In this document: positions 26,101-33,626 of the stretch, piece by piece
Layout of the letters: the number at the start of each line of letters is the position of its first letter
How positions within the stretch are numbered: position 1 is the first letter of the stretch
Assembly (NCBI GenBank): GCA_002238925.1
Contig: MPNH01000040.1
Span: 1 to 50,830, forward strand
Source of the DNA: Spirochaetaceae bacterium bin103
GTDB taxonomy: Bacteria > Spirochaetota > Spirochaetia > SZUA-6 > Bin103
Reading direction: 5' to 3'
Length of the DNA: 50,830 bases
Translations under genes and position numbers: made by a program
Notes under the pieces: generated by a model
What the model saw: only the letters and a program-made list of their open reading frames with translations
The model's database searches: none
What the model was told of the DNA's origin: nothing

Positions 26101-28793
26101 TCCATCGTGGTTGGCGGCAGTTGCACCTGGTGAATGCCGGTTACCTGCAGCTTGCCGTTGCCGGCGTACGCCAGGGTACCGGAATAGCCGGCTCCGCCCA
26201 CGGAGACGTTGGAAATCTCCCAGGCGTCCGGCGCCACGAACACCAGTTCGGCCTGCGACAGATCCACAGAATCCGGGATCAGCTTGCCGCTGCTGCCGAA
26301 TACCTGCCGGACCTCGGCGGTGGTGCCGCCGGAGTAGCGCAGCAGTGCTGAATAGCGCTGGCCGTCATATAGGATCGACGACACGTACACGGAGTCGGGT
26401 CCGGCGATGGCGATCCGGGCATCGGCGAAGCTTGCGCGGCTCGGATCGATCTGACCGTCCGAAATGGCAATCGCGGAGGGCTGGAATGCATCCGCAATCA
26501 TCGCTTCGAGTTCGGCCTTGGCCATGTCCGCGTCCGCCATCGACATGTCGGCGCTCGCCTGCGCGGCGTCGGCCATGGCCTGCGAGTCATCAGCCATCGC
26601 CTGCGCGTCGGCGAGATCCGCCTCCAGCGCGGCGTTGTCCGCCTGCGCGGCTGCCAGCGCGGCCTCGACCTCGGCCAGAGCGGCCTGTGCTTCTTCCAGC
26701 GCGGTCGGGGGCAACTCGACCATGCTGATGCCGGTCACCTGCAGCTTGCCGTCGCCGGTGTAGGCGAGCGTGCCGGAATAGCCGACGCCGCCCACGGAGA
26801 CGTTCGAGATCTCCCAGGCGTTCGGCGACATGAACACCAGCTCGGTCTGCGACAGGTCCACGGAGTCGGGAATCGCCTTTCCTGCCGAGCCGTAGATCTG
26901 CTGCACTTCGGCGGTGGTGCCGCCGGTGTACCTGAGCAGTGCCGAGTAGCGCTGGCCGTTATACAGGATCGACGATACATACACGGAGTCGGGGCCTGCG
27001 ACCGCCACCCGGGCGTCGGCGAAGCTCGCCTTGCTCGGATCGATCTGGCCATCGGCAATCATGATCGCGGACGGTTGATACGCGTCCGCCATCATGGCGT
27101 CGATGGTGGCCTTGGCCTCGGCTGCCATGGCGTGGCCTTCGTCGGCACTGAACTGAGCTGCCTGCAGATCTGCCGCAAGAGAGGTTACGTCCCCCTCGAG
27201 CGACGCTACCTGGTCGCTCATCGCGGCGTTGTCCGCCTGCGACGCCGCCAGCGCGGCCTCCACCTGGGCCAGCGCGGCCTGCGCTTCGTCCAGAGCGGTC
27301 GGCGGCAGTGCAACCTGGCGAATGCCGGTCACCTGCAGCTTGCCGTCGCCGGTGTAGGCGAGCGTGCCGGAGTAGCCGACGCCGCCTACGGAGACGTTGG
27401 ATACCTCAAGGCTGTTGGGCGCCACGAATGTCAGCTCGGTCTGGGAAAGATCGACGGAGTCGGGAATAAGCTTCCCGGCGCTACCGTAGACCTGCCTGAC
27501 CTCGGCGGTGGTGCCGCCGGTGTACTTGAGCAGGGCCGAAAAGCTTTGCCCACCGTACTTTATAGAAGATATGTACACGGAGTCGGGGCCCGCAACGGCA
27601 ATGCGCGCGTCGGCCAGGCTGCCGAGGCTCGGATCAAGCTGGTCGTCCGCGACCATGACCGCGGAAGGCTGGAATGCGTCGGCGATCAAGGCCTCGAGAG
27701 CGGCTTGGGCCTCCGCGGCCTCGGTCTCTGCGACCCACTGCGCAACGCCGGCGTCCTCGGCCATGATTTCCGCTTCCGACCGGGCGAGCTGTGCGGCGTT
27801 TCGTTCCGCGCGCGCGGCATCGGCATCGGCCATTGCGGCCTCCGCCTGCGCCTGCGCCTCGCCGGCGGCGATGTCAATTTCCAGCAGCTGCGCTTCTGCA
27901 GCGGCCAGTTCGGCACGCAGCGAAGCGACCTGCTCGTCCGCGGTCGGCGGAAGCACGACGCCGCGCAGGCCGGTGACCTGCAGCGTGTTGCCGCCAACGT
28001 ACGTCAACTCGCCGGTGTACCCCGCGGAGCCGACGGCGACATCTGCCACCACCAGCTTGTCAGGACCCCGGAAGACCAACCTGGTTCGGCTCAGGTCGAC
28101 GGAGTCGGGAATCATCTTGCCGTGGGCGCCAAAGACGGCCGCCACGGTGGCAGTGGTCCCGCCGCCGTACTCGAGCAAGGCCGAATAGGGCTGCCCGGCA
28201 TACATGATCGACGATAGGTAGATCGAATCCGGACCGGCCAGCGAGGCGCGTGCGCCGCTCATGTCGAGCAGGCTGGGGTCGAACTGGTCCGCCGACACCA
28301 TCACCTCTGCGGGATGGGGTGCCATCGCCATCATCAGCTTGTCGGAGGCCGCATCGGCTTCCGAACGCGCCATTTCGGCGTCCTTCATGGCTCCTTCGGC
28401 TTCCGAACGCGCCATTTCGGCATCCTTCATGGCGCCCTCAGCTTCCGAATGCGCCATTTCCGCCGCTTTCATTGCCGCTGCCGCCGCCGCCTCAGCCTCG
28501 GCCTGCGCCGCTGCAGCCGCCTCGGCGGCTGCCATCGACTCCTTGGCCTGGGCCATGGCCTGTTCGGCCTCGGCTTGTGCGGTGGCGAGCGCCGGATCGC
28601 TGTGATCGGCCGGCTGTAGCGACGCACACGCTGTAGCTGCGATAGCACACGCCGATAACAGTAGTAGGCGCAGATGCTTGAGCTTGAGGCGCGGGCGGGT
28701 CGACTTCGGAGGTAAGGGATTGTCGTCCATCTTGTCAACTGAATCGAAAGAATCCGTGGTGTGAGAACCGGTACCAAGGCTTATCTTGCGCAT
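23169..28793 (-). CDS. Giant modular lipoprotein: seven beta modules alternating with Ala-rich coiled coils
   Basis: 1874 residues, start supported by GGAGGAGGAG just upstream. The signal peptide has Cys49 (LLLSAC) and Cys56 (AATAC) as candidate lipidation sites. Residues about 65-160 are Ala/Glu-rich heptads with three 14-residue repeats. Seven beta modules of about 120 residues follow (ending near 284, 499, 697, 895, 1089, 1278, 1478), each containing AGPDSVY, YSALL.Y.GGTTA, GKLIPDSVDLSQ, GYSGTL.YTG and LQVTGI..V.LPPT. They alternate with 70-90-residue coiled coils. An eighth, divergent module lies at about 1560-1680, and residues about 1685-1874 form a beta-rich domain resembling concanavalin-like folds. 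It is monocistronic. No family was recognised; an elongated surface or periplasm-spanning fibre is inferred. Confidence 0.9.
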   Translation of the reverse strand: MRKISLGTGSHTTDSFDSVDKMDDNPLPPKSTRPRLKLKHLRLLLLSACAIAATACASLQPADHSDPALATAQAEAEQAMAQAKESMAAAEAAAAAQAEAEAAAAAAMKAAEMAHSEAEGAMKDAEMARSEAEGAMKDAEMARSEADAASDKLMMAMAPHPAEVMVSADQFDPSLLDMSGARASLAGPDSIYLSSIMYAGQPYSALLEYGGGTTATVAAVFGAHGKMIPDSVDLSRTRLVFRGPDKLVVADVAVGSAGYTGELTYVGGNTLQVTGLRGVVLPPTADEQVASLRAELAAAEAQLLEIDIAAGEAQAQAEAAMADADAARAERNAAQLARSEAEIMAEDAGVAQWVAETEAAEAQAALEALIADAFQPSAVMVADDQLDPSLGSLADARIAVAGPDSVYISSIKYGGQSFSALLKYTGGTTAEVRQVYGSAGKLIPDSVDLSQTELTFVAPNSLEVSNVSVGGVGYSGTLAYTGDGKLQVTGIRQVALPPTALDEAQAALAQVEAALAASQADNAAMSDQVASLEGDVTSLAADLQAAQFSADEGHAMAAEAKATIDAMMADAYQPSAIMIADGQIDPSKASFADARVAVAGPDSVYVSSILYNGQRYSALLRYTGGTTAEVQQIYGSAGKAIPDSVDLSQTELVFMSPNAWEISNVSVGGVGYSGTLAYTGDGKLQVTGISMVELPPTALEEAQAALAEVEAALAAAQADNAALEADLADAQAMADDSQAMADAAQASADMSMADADMAKAELEAMIADAFQPSAIAISDGQIDPSRASFADARIAIAGPDSVYVSSILYDGQRYSALLRYSGGTTAEVRQVFGSSGKLIPDSVDLSQAELVFVAPDAWEISNVSVGGAGYSGTLAYAGNGKLQVTGIHQVQLPPTTMDMLADAKADLEAALADASAKGEQIASLETELQAAQAALLAAQAAADAAQDAADMANAEIDAMKMEMHQPSEVMISFADLDASLANFDNAVASLAGPDAVYVSNIMYAGRPYSALLEYAGGTTATVKQVFGADGKLIPDSVSLAQTEIAFRSPDTFAVANVAVGGNGYSGTLQYTGNGQLQVTGITRVTLPPTEAEMAAAAIEAANAGAAQMVSDAKAEAEEMVAAAMAEADAAVAAAMAEADAARAELEAMKMAMHQASEVMISFGSLDAALANFDNAQASLAGPDMIYISSIMYDGQPYSALVKYEGGTTASVLGVYGAAGKLIPDAVGLSQTTVAFVSPDSFGVSNVNVGGVGYSGTLQYTGGGQLQVTGIRRVTLPPTDAEKAAAAIDAAMADADAKIGAAMAEADQMVNDAKAAADEMVSAAMAKADAAIDDAMARAAAAEAELDAMKMAMHQPSAVQVAFSQLDAGLADFSGAQVSLAGPDAIYVSNIVYGGQPYSALLKYEGGTSATVQYVFGPVGKLIPDSVDLSQTTVAYESPDSFSVSNVGVGGAGYSGTLQYTGDGQLQVTGLNRVNLPTKPEVLLADAQAELATAMSELAAQKQALDEANVDGEAARLALAAANNALAAANSELDAANDSLTAAQDRAMALETEMAALIEGSSLPGLNAGLLDLEAASLTAAGPNEVYIAGIQYAGAPVSARIKYDAGTATATALFEGRNLVADSLQLDAAQPSLQDNKLVISNVGIEGRAHTLTLTRGDDGQVAVDAVDDGWEVRTRGELARDNLIRSGNFVVNGFGGGQAMPGEGSWESQGGSVVQSDADATHAKYSIAADQSADELLFGFSANANGGSKVGFGLHILASSTPQSGNTWNYGKSYLLWVTQDPFYDSEDLHLQFYESADDNTLMWLASSKISHGLSSMINVEALYRDTGMTTLLVNGEEQLTVNVGTGVSGGDMIALRTLGGPVEFTQVYVAAP
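24362..28310 (-). repeat. Seven-fold intragenic repeat of about 565-645 bp
   Basis: The codons for LQVTG recur at 24389, 24989, 25556, 26138, 26732, 27326 and 27971, giving spacings of 600, 567, 582, 594, 594 and 645 bp. Blocks such as those encoding PDSVDLSQ and GYSGTL are near-identical in DNA between neighbouring copies, while coiled-coil linkers vary in length. Modules 2-4 resemble each other most, as do 5-7, pointing to successive duplications. Confidence 0.9.
28338..28463 (-). repeat. Three 42-bp tandem repeats in the first coiled coil
   Basis: They encode AEMAHSEAEGAMKD, AEMARSEAEGAMKD and AEMARSEADAASDK (residues 111-152). The 14-residue period equals two heptads, so copy number can change without breaking the coiled coil. 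Confidence 0.85.
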
Positions 28794-28962
28794 TTACTCC
28801 TCCTCCGTAGTTTCGCGACGCGCACCGCCGTAACTCGCGCGCACGCTAGGCCGGAGAATATCTTGATCGCGAAGCTTGACCGATAGTGCCGCGCCTGTCC
28901 ACCGCTTTTGAACGAGCGTACTGCGCGTCACTGTCGTACAAGCCTGTAATCTATTCCGCGTA

Positions 28963-28991
28963 ATAATCCCAAACGTGGGGCGGTCTGTCAA
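28963..28991 (-). promoter_or_regulatory. Promoter of the giant lipoprotein gene
   Basis: A perfect TTGACA (28991-28986), 17 bp, and GATTAT (28968-28963) on the minus strand. Transcription would begin near 28956, giving a 5' leader of about 160 nt, long for this window. The spacer region 28794-28962 contains no gene and no recognised riboswitch. Confidence 0.65.
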
Positions 28992-29069
28992 ACACGAATC
29001 GCGGCGCGGGCCGAAGTCGTCCAATTTGGCCGCGCCGAGGCCTCGCGCGGAGGTCTGGAATGCCGCTTG

Positions 29070-29405
29070 TCACGCCGGGTCGGGGGGTGCACCGGTCATT
29101 GCGACGCTGGTCAGCGCCTCCGCGTCATCGGGTTGACGATGGCCGCCGGCCACCCGGTTATGGCGCACCGCGCCGCACGCCTCGCAGCGATGCACCAGTT
29201 GCCAGCCCTTGCCGCCGGCCCACGTCAGCCCCACCGGCGCCATCAAGCCCCCGCACTCGCTCGCACGGTCCCCGGGCAGCACGTCGAGATGCAGCGAATA
29301 CAGGCAGCGCGGACAATGGTTGCGATAGCTGCCGTCCGCCACCGGCTGCACCGCGCAGCCGCAGCGGAGGCAGCGAAAGCCCGTGTTGTGCCGCTTCTGC
29401 CCCAC
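29070..29405 (-). CDS. RNHCP-domain zinc-ribbon protein
   Basis: 111 residues. The namesake motif is present in SYRNHCPRCLYSLHLD, with three CxxC pairs (FRCLRCG, HCPRC, HRCEACG) that should bind zinc. The domain is small, of unknown function, probably nucleic-acid binding. The start is GTG, preceded by TAGCAT at 6 bp, which fits leaderless initiation. The immunophilin gene ends 10 bp before this start, so they may also be co-transcribed. Confidence 0.85.
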   Translation of the reverse strand: MGQKRHNTGFRCLRCGCAVQPVADGSYRNHCPRCLYSLHLDVLPGDRASECGGLMAPVGLTWAGGKGWQLVHRCEACGAVRHNRVAGGHRQPDDAEALTSVAMTGAPPDPA

Positions 29406-29414
29406 GCCGGGATG

Positions 29415-30494
29415 CTACAGGGAAATAAGTTCCAACTCGAATATCAGGAATGAGTCAGGTGGTATCACGCCGGGTACGCCGCGGGTCCCGTAGCCGAGCT
29501 CCGGCGGGATGATCACGGTGCGTTTCTCGCCCTGCACCATGTCCAGCAGCGCTTCGTTGACGCCGCCGATCAGTTGTCCGATGGTGAACTGCGCCGGACT
29601 CCCGCGGTCGTGGGAACTGTCGAACTTGGTGCCGTCGAGCAGCTTGCCGGTATAGTGAACCGTGACCGCCTGGCCCCGGTTCGGCTTCTCGGTACCGGAG
29701 CCGGCCTCGGTAATCTGGTACCAGAGGCCGGATTCGGTGGTCTCCGCATCGGGCCAGTTGGCGGCGATGATCCGTTCCGCCTCGGCGCGTTCCTCGCCCG
29801 CGGCGCGCTGCGAACGCCCGCCAACCTGCTCGAGCAGTGCGTCGAAGCGCTCCTGGTCGACCCGGTAGGCCTCCGCTTCATCGCCGACGCGGAGGATTTT
29901 CACCTCCTCCATGACGTCGCCCTGCTGCACCGCGTTGACGACGTCCTGGCCTTGGACGACACGTCCGAATACGGTGTGGCGACCGTCCAGCCACGGTGTC
30001 GCGAGGTGGGTAATGAAGAATTGGCTGCCGTTGGTATTGGGGCCGGCGTTGGCCATCGACAGTATGCCGGGGCCGTCGTGGGTCAGTTCGGGAACGATTT
30101 CATCGGGAAACGAGTACCCCGGTCCGCCGCTGCCGGTGCCGTGCGGGTCGCCGCCCTGGATCATGAAGTCGGGGATGACGCGGTGGAACTTCTGGCCGTC
30201 GTAGTAGGGCCCGGCGTCCCGGTTCTGGAACTCGATGGTGCCCTCCGCGAGGCCGACGAAGTTGGCCACCGTAAGCGGCGTGCGTTCGTGCTCGAGCAGC
30301 AGGTAGATGGTGCCGTGCGTGGTCGTGATGGCCGCGTACAGGCCGTCGTCGAGCTTCGGCTGCTGTTCGCCGGATGCGCAAGATGTCAGCGTCACGGCAA
30401 GAACCGGCAGCAGAATCGGCAGTGCCGCCATCGGACGTACGTGACGCGGGCGTGCGTGACGCAGGTATGCGTGACGCAGGAGTGGATTCATCAT
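29415..30494 (-). CDS. Lipoprotein with cyclophilin and FKBP prolyl isomerase domains
   Basis: 359 residues. The lipobox VTLTSC (Cys near 39) predicts an anchored extracytoplasmic protein. A cyclophilin domain follows ([23 protein letters not shown]), then a linker of about 55 residues and a C-terminal FKBP domain ([31 protein letters not shown]). Both catalytic pockets look complete. Dual immunophilins in this order are described from Treponema, supporting a spirochaete origin. It would speed folding of exported proteins. The signal peptide front contains a 15-bp triplication. Confidence 0.92.
   Translation of the reverse strand: MMNPLLRHAYLRHARPRHVRPMAALPILLPVLAVTLTSCASGEQQPKLDDGLYAAITTTHGTIYLLLEHERTPLTVANFVGLAEGTIEFQNRDAGPYYDGQKFHRVIPDFMIQGGDPHGTGSGGPGYSFPDEIVPELTHDGPGILSMANAGPNTNGSQFFITHLATPWLDGRHTVFGRVVQGQDVVNAVQQGDVMEEVKILRVGDEAEAYRVDQERFDALLEQVGGRSQRAAGEERAEAERIIAANWPDAETTESGLWYQITEAGSGTEKPNRGQAVTVHYTGKLLDGTKFDSSHDRGSPAQFTIGQLIGGVNEALLDMVQGEKRTVIIPPELGYGTRGVPGVIPPDSFLIFELELISL
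30441..30485 (-). repeat. 15-bp imperfect triplication in a signal peptide
   Basis: Units GTGACGCGGGCGTGC, GTGACGCAGGTATGC and GTGACGCAGGAGTGG (plus strand) encode RHVRP, RHARP and LRHAYL-type pieces of the basic front of the immunophilin signal peptide. The unit is a multiple of three and keeps the frame. Confidence 0.7.
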
Positions 30495-30502
30495 GTCGGC
30501 GC

Positions 30503-30532
30503 AGTGTATTGCAGCTTTCGAGGCCCCGGCAA
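30503..30532 (-). promoter_or_regulatory. Promoter of the dual immunophilin gene
   Basis: On the minus strand TTGCCG (30532-30527), 18 bp, TACACT (30508-30503), then 8 bp to the ATG at 30494. The short distance suggests a leaderless mRNA. Confidence 0.45.
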
Positions 30533-30550
30533 CCGCCGTCGGACGACGGT

Positions 30551-31559
30551 CTAACGGTCGCGAGCGGCGAGAATTACCCAGGTAAGGGTCGAGATGCCCC
30601 GGTCCTCGGCGGTGCGCAGATAGTCATGTTCCGGGAGCGCCGGCCCGAGCCACTCGGCGGCTCCGGTCACCACGTCGACGCTGAAAAACGCCAGCTCGGC
30701 GTCTTGCGCGTCCAGTTCGGGCGGCCGTGCCGCGTGCAGCGCCAGCGAACCTTCCAGGTGTGCCCCGAACGGGTACAGTGCCCACATCGCCAGCGGCCGG
30801 TAGCGCAACTCCTGCGCGGCAAGTTCGTATTCCGGCCACGCCGCCGGCGGTATCCGGGCGCCCCCGATGATTGCGGATGTTGTATCGCCGCCGCCGGCCG
30901 CCCGCTGCAGCGCTGCCAGATCGACCGGCTCCGGCGGGGCCAGGCTCAGGGCCGCGGTCCGCCCCCCGGCCGCGGCCCGCCGGCTGCAGCGCTGCCAGAT
31001 CGACGGGCTCGGTCGGGACCAGGCTCAGGCCGGCGATCCGCACCGGTGCCGTGCCCTCCCAATCGAGCGCGGCGGCGTCGTGCAGCTGCACCGGCGGCAG
31101 ATCCCCGCCGCCGCCCGCCATCACCTCGACCGGCAGCACCACGGAGGTCAGCCTGCGCCCGGCAAACGATTCGCCGCGCACGTCCAGCACGTAGCGTTCC
31201 ACCGGCAGGGAAGGGTAGTGGAAACGGCCCGAGTCGTCGGTGGTGGTGGGCCAGCAGGCGCTCGCGCACATGGCCACCGCCACCTCGGACAACGGAGCGC
31301 CGGCGGCGTCGGTCACCGATCCGCTGAACGGCGCGTGGCCGGTCCCGGTGGCGCTCGCGAACGCGGCATCGGGGGCGGTCGCCGGTTCGTTCCGGCCCCG
31401 GCCGTGGGCGGCGTCGGCGGACCCCAGCAGGGCGCCAAGCACGAGACAGACGCAGGCCGCGGCGACCGCGCCTCTGTCCGCCGCGCGCCGGCCGCGAAGT
31501 ATGCCGTGAAGTATTCCGTGAAGGGTGGTGGTAGTCCGACGGAAAGGGTGGTGGGTCAC
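30551..31559 (-). pseudogene. Frameshifted secreted protein with a carboxypeptidase-regulatory-like domain
   Basis: The start GTG (31559) overlaps the stop of the DUF1223 gene as GTGA. A signal-like segment (VAAACVCLVLGALLGSADA) precedes a beta domain (FSGSVTDAAGAPLSEVAVAM ... DDSGRFHYPSLPVERYVLDV) typical of carboxypeptidase regulatory-like folds. After LVPTEPVDLAALQ the frame is lost and the natural continuation (LRYRPLAMWALYPFGAH to the stop at 30551) lies in another frame. One G too many in the six-G run (30962-30967, read as C on the plus strand) restores one reading of about 335 residues. Sequencing error, recent decay or phase variation are all possible. Confidence 0.7.
30904..31060 (-). 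repeat. Imperfect 78/79-bp tandem repeat at the frameshift
   Basis: Copies at 30904-30982 and 30983-31060 start with 22 identical bases and differ at about 15% afterwards. In their own frames they encode GLSLVPTEPVDLAALQ and ALSLAPPEPVDLAALQ, so an in-frame 26-residue duplication evolved as protein before the single-base shift. Confidence 0.85.
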
Positions 31560-32359
31560 GGGAGCGTGGTGGCGGCGACGATGCCGAGCGTTTCCTGTTG
31601 CTGTACGTAGGCCACCAGCGATGCCGAATCGGGCGCCATTGACTCCGGCACGGTGATGGTCACCACGCCGGCGCCGTCGCCCGGTCCCAGGTTCACCGTG
31701 GTGAATCCGCGCACCACGTTGCGATGGCTCAGCGTCCGCCCGGCGTTTTCGCCGCGCGGTACGTGGTTTTCGAGGCTCCCTTCCAGCGCGGCGACCAGAA
31801 GGGTACATCCCGCCGGCACCCCGGACACCTCGTAGCTCACCCGGATGGTGCGTTGTTGACGGTCCGCGCCGGACAGCTCCACGTGCGGCATCGCTCCGGC
31901 GGCGGTCTCCGGGCCGAGGGCACCCAGCGCCGAGGTGCGCACCAGGTGGTAGTCCTGTGCCGGGCGCACGATGGTGCGGCCATTGAGCACCATCTGCGGC
32001 GTATAGACACCGCTGCGCAGAACCTGGCCGTACCGCCGCTGCCGCTGCGCCGCCTCCGGAATCGCATAGGGGTCGGGCCAACCGAGGTAGTCCCAGTAAT
32101 CGACGTGCCACTCGATCGGGAACACCGCCAGACCCTCGGTGTCTTCGACCAGCCGCGCCAGTGCCTCATCGGCGCGCGGGCAACTGTTGCAGCCCTGCGA
32201 GGTAAACAATTCCACCACCGCGAACGACGAGGTCGCGGCCGTGGACGCACCGCCGGCCGTCGTGGACGGCTCGGGGGACGGTGCGGCGATTGCCGCCGCG
32301 GCGGTGAACGCTGTCCAGAGAAGGGCCGCCCAGAGGTGGGTCAATGTGCGCGCGAACAT
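31556..32359 (-). CDS. DUF1223 secreted thioredoxin-like protein
   Basis: 267 residues from ATG 32359. The signal peptide (WAALLWTAFTAAAAIAA) precedes a DUF1223 domain with LFTSQGCNSCPRAD, a CxxC pair in a thioredoxin-like fold, and the family's FPIEWHVDYWDYLGW and TPQMVLNGR motifs. DUF1223 proteins are exported and of unknown role, presumably redox. Start chosen because TACGCT lies 7 bp upstream with a TTGACC -35; a reading from 32365 would use TTG. Its stop overlaps the start of the frameshifted gene (GTGA). Confidence 0.9.
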   Translation of the reverse strand: MFARTLTHLWAALLWTAFTAAAAIAAPSPEPSTTAGGASTAATSSFAVVELFTSQGCNSCPRADEALARLVEDTEGLAVFPIEWHVDYWDYLGWPDPYAIPEAAQRQRRYGQVLRSGVYTPQMVLNGRTIVRPAQDYHLVRTSALGALGPETAAGAMPHVELSGADRQQRTIRVSYEVSGVPAGCTLLVAALEGSLENHVPRGENAGRTLSHRNVVRGFTTVNLGPGDGAGVVTITVPESMAPDSASLVAYVQQQETLGIVAATTLP

Positions 32360-32366
32360 ATACAAG

Positions 32367-32396
32367 AGCGTACGGGACCGGAATTGTTCCGGTCAA
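32367..32396 (-). promoter_or_regulatory. Promoter of the DUF1223 operon, leaderless type
   Basis: TTGACC (32396-32391), 18 bp, TACGCT (32372-32367) on the minus strand, then 7 bp to the ATG at 32359. This is one of the clearest leaderless arrangements in the window. Confidence 0.6.
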
Positions 32397-32409
32397 CTTC
32401 GTTGCGGCC

Positions 32410-32446
32410 GGGGGGCCGGGGGGCCGGGTGGGCCGGGTGGGCCGGG
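32410..32446 (+). other. G-quadruplex-prone run
   Basis: Seven runs of three to six G separated by CC or T (two G6 runs, then GGG-T-GGG blocks) lie on the plus strand between the fliG stop and the DUF1223 promoter. The pattern satisfies the usual G3+ quadruplex rule several times over. Formation in the cell is inference. Confidence 0.6.
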
Positions 32447-32462
32447 TGCGCGCCGCCGCGCG

Positions 32463-33518
32463 CTACCCATCGAGTTCGCCGAATGTCGACTGCGGGGTCA
32501 GCACGATTTCACCGCGCTGTTCGAGGTTGCGGAGCGCGGTGGCTACCTGCTGCTGGGCGGCTTCGACGGCCCCGAGGCGAATGTTTCCCAGCGCCTGCAT
32601 CGCTTCCCGCAACAGTGCCGCGCCGCGCTTCGACATGTTGCCGGTCACGCGGTCCACCATTTTCTGGTCTACCGCCCGCAACGCCGCAGCCAGATCGTTG
32701 CGGCTCACTTCGCGCAGCACACGCTGCAGCGAGGCATCGTCGAGCAACCACAAATCCTCGAACACGACCATCTGCTGCTTCAGTTGTTCGCCGAGCGCCG
32801 GATCCTCGTCCCCGATGGCATCAATGATGGTGCGCTCGGTAGAGCGGTCAAGGTGGTGCAGGATCTTCAGTACGCGACGGTTGCCGCCCGCCACGACGTA
32901 TGCGCTGTCGGACCTGTTCCGCGAGACCCTGGCAAGACGGCGTTGCAATACCCGTTCCACCTCGTCCACGACCTCGGGAATGGTTTGCTCAAGGGTTGCG
33001 ACTCGCCTGGCGACGTCCGCCTGCACCGTGTAGGGCAGGCTGGCGAGCAGCTTTGCCGCGTCGTCCGGCTTGAGGTAGGCCAACACCAAAGCGATGGTTT
33101 GCGGGTGCTCGCCGCGAATGGACGACAGCACCTGCGCCGGGTCGGAGCGCCTCACGAAACCGAACGGGCGGGAGTGCAAGGCACGCGTTACGCGTGAGAC
33201 CATGGCTACCGCCTGCTCGGCTCCGAGCGTCTTTTCGAGCACGTCGCGTGCGTAGTCGAGCCCGCCGCCCCGCGTCGCTCCGCGCGACAGCATGAACTCC
33301 TGGAATTCGACCAATGCGGCGCTCTGCTGGGCCGGGGGTACCTGATCCAACTGGGCGATCGCCAGGGAGAGTTGTTCTATTTCATCCTTGTCGAGATGCT
33401 CGAAGATCCGGGCAGCCAGATCGCTCCCGAGCAGCACGAGAATTACCGCGGCCTTTTGTTGTCCGGTGAGGTGAATCCCGGGCGCGGCGTCCGATGGCTC
33501 GCCTTCCGTCGCCCTCAT
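32463..33518 (-). CDS. fliG: Flagellar motor switch protein FliG
   Basis: 351 residues, near the family norm. The N-terminal domain shows LTGQQKAAVILVLLGSDLAA, the middle domain the diagnostic EHPQ (residues 137-140, IRGEHPQTIALVLAYLKP), and the C-terminal domain follows with the charged helix region (VVFEDLWLLDDASLQRVLREV ... NMSKRGAALLREAM, given as positions about 255-310). FliG forms the rotor ring of the switch complex and contacts the stator. It stands alone here without other fli genes, as for one of the two fliG copies that spirochaetes usually carry. GGGAGGG precedes the ATG. Confidence 0.95.
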   Translation of the reverse strand: MRATEGEPSDAAPGIHLTGQQKAAVILVLLGSDLAARIFEHLDKDEIEQLSLAIAQLDQVPPAQQSAALVEFQEFMLSRGATRGGGLDYARDVLEKTLGAEQAVAMVSRVTRALHSRPFGFVRRSDPAQVLSSIRGEHPQTIALVLAYLKPDDAAKLLASLPYTVQADVARRVATLEQTIPEVVDEVERVLQRRLARVSRNRSDSAYVVAGGNRRVLKILHHLDRSTERTIIDAIGDEDPALGEQLKQQMVVFEDLWLLDDASLQRVLREVSRNDLAAALRAVDQKMVDRVTGNMSKRGAALLREAMQALGNIRLGAVEAAQQQVATALRNLEQRGEIVLTPQSTFGELDG

Positions 33519-33626
33519 TGCGCGCTTGCCCTCCCTGCACCGGCGCCGAACGGCATGGACGGCGCCGGCTCGCAGGTTAGTATTTCGCGGCCCGCGCGGG
33601 CAACCGCCGCGGCGGTCAGTTGCGGT

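Noticed and set aside
24362..28310. Regular repeats that could suggest a CRISPR array
   Set aside because: The period is about 600 bp, the repeats are coding and divergent, and there are no short unique spacers or cas genes. No CRISPR array was seen anywhere in the window.
28794..28962. The 160-nt leader of the giant gene as a riboswitch
   Set aside because: No known riboswitch core or expression-platform hairpin could be recognised by eye.
30624..32111. A 495-codon minus-strand frame covering DUF1223 and the frameshifted gene
   Set aside because: Only its middle part is coding; the left end is out of frame with the natural C-terminus and the right end is a shadow of the DUF1223 gene.
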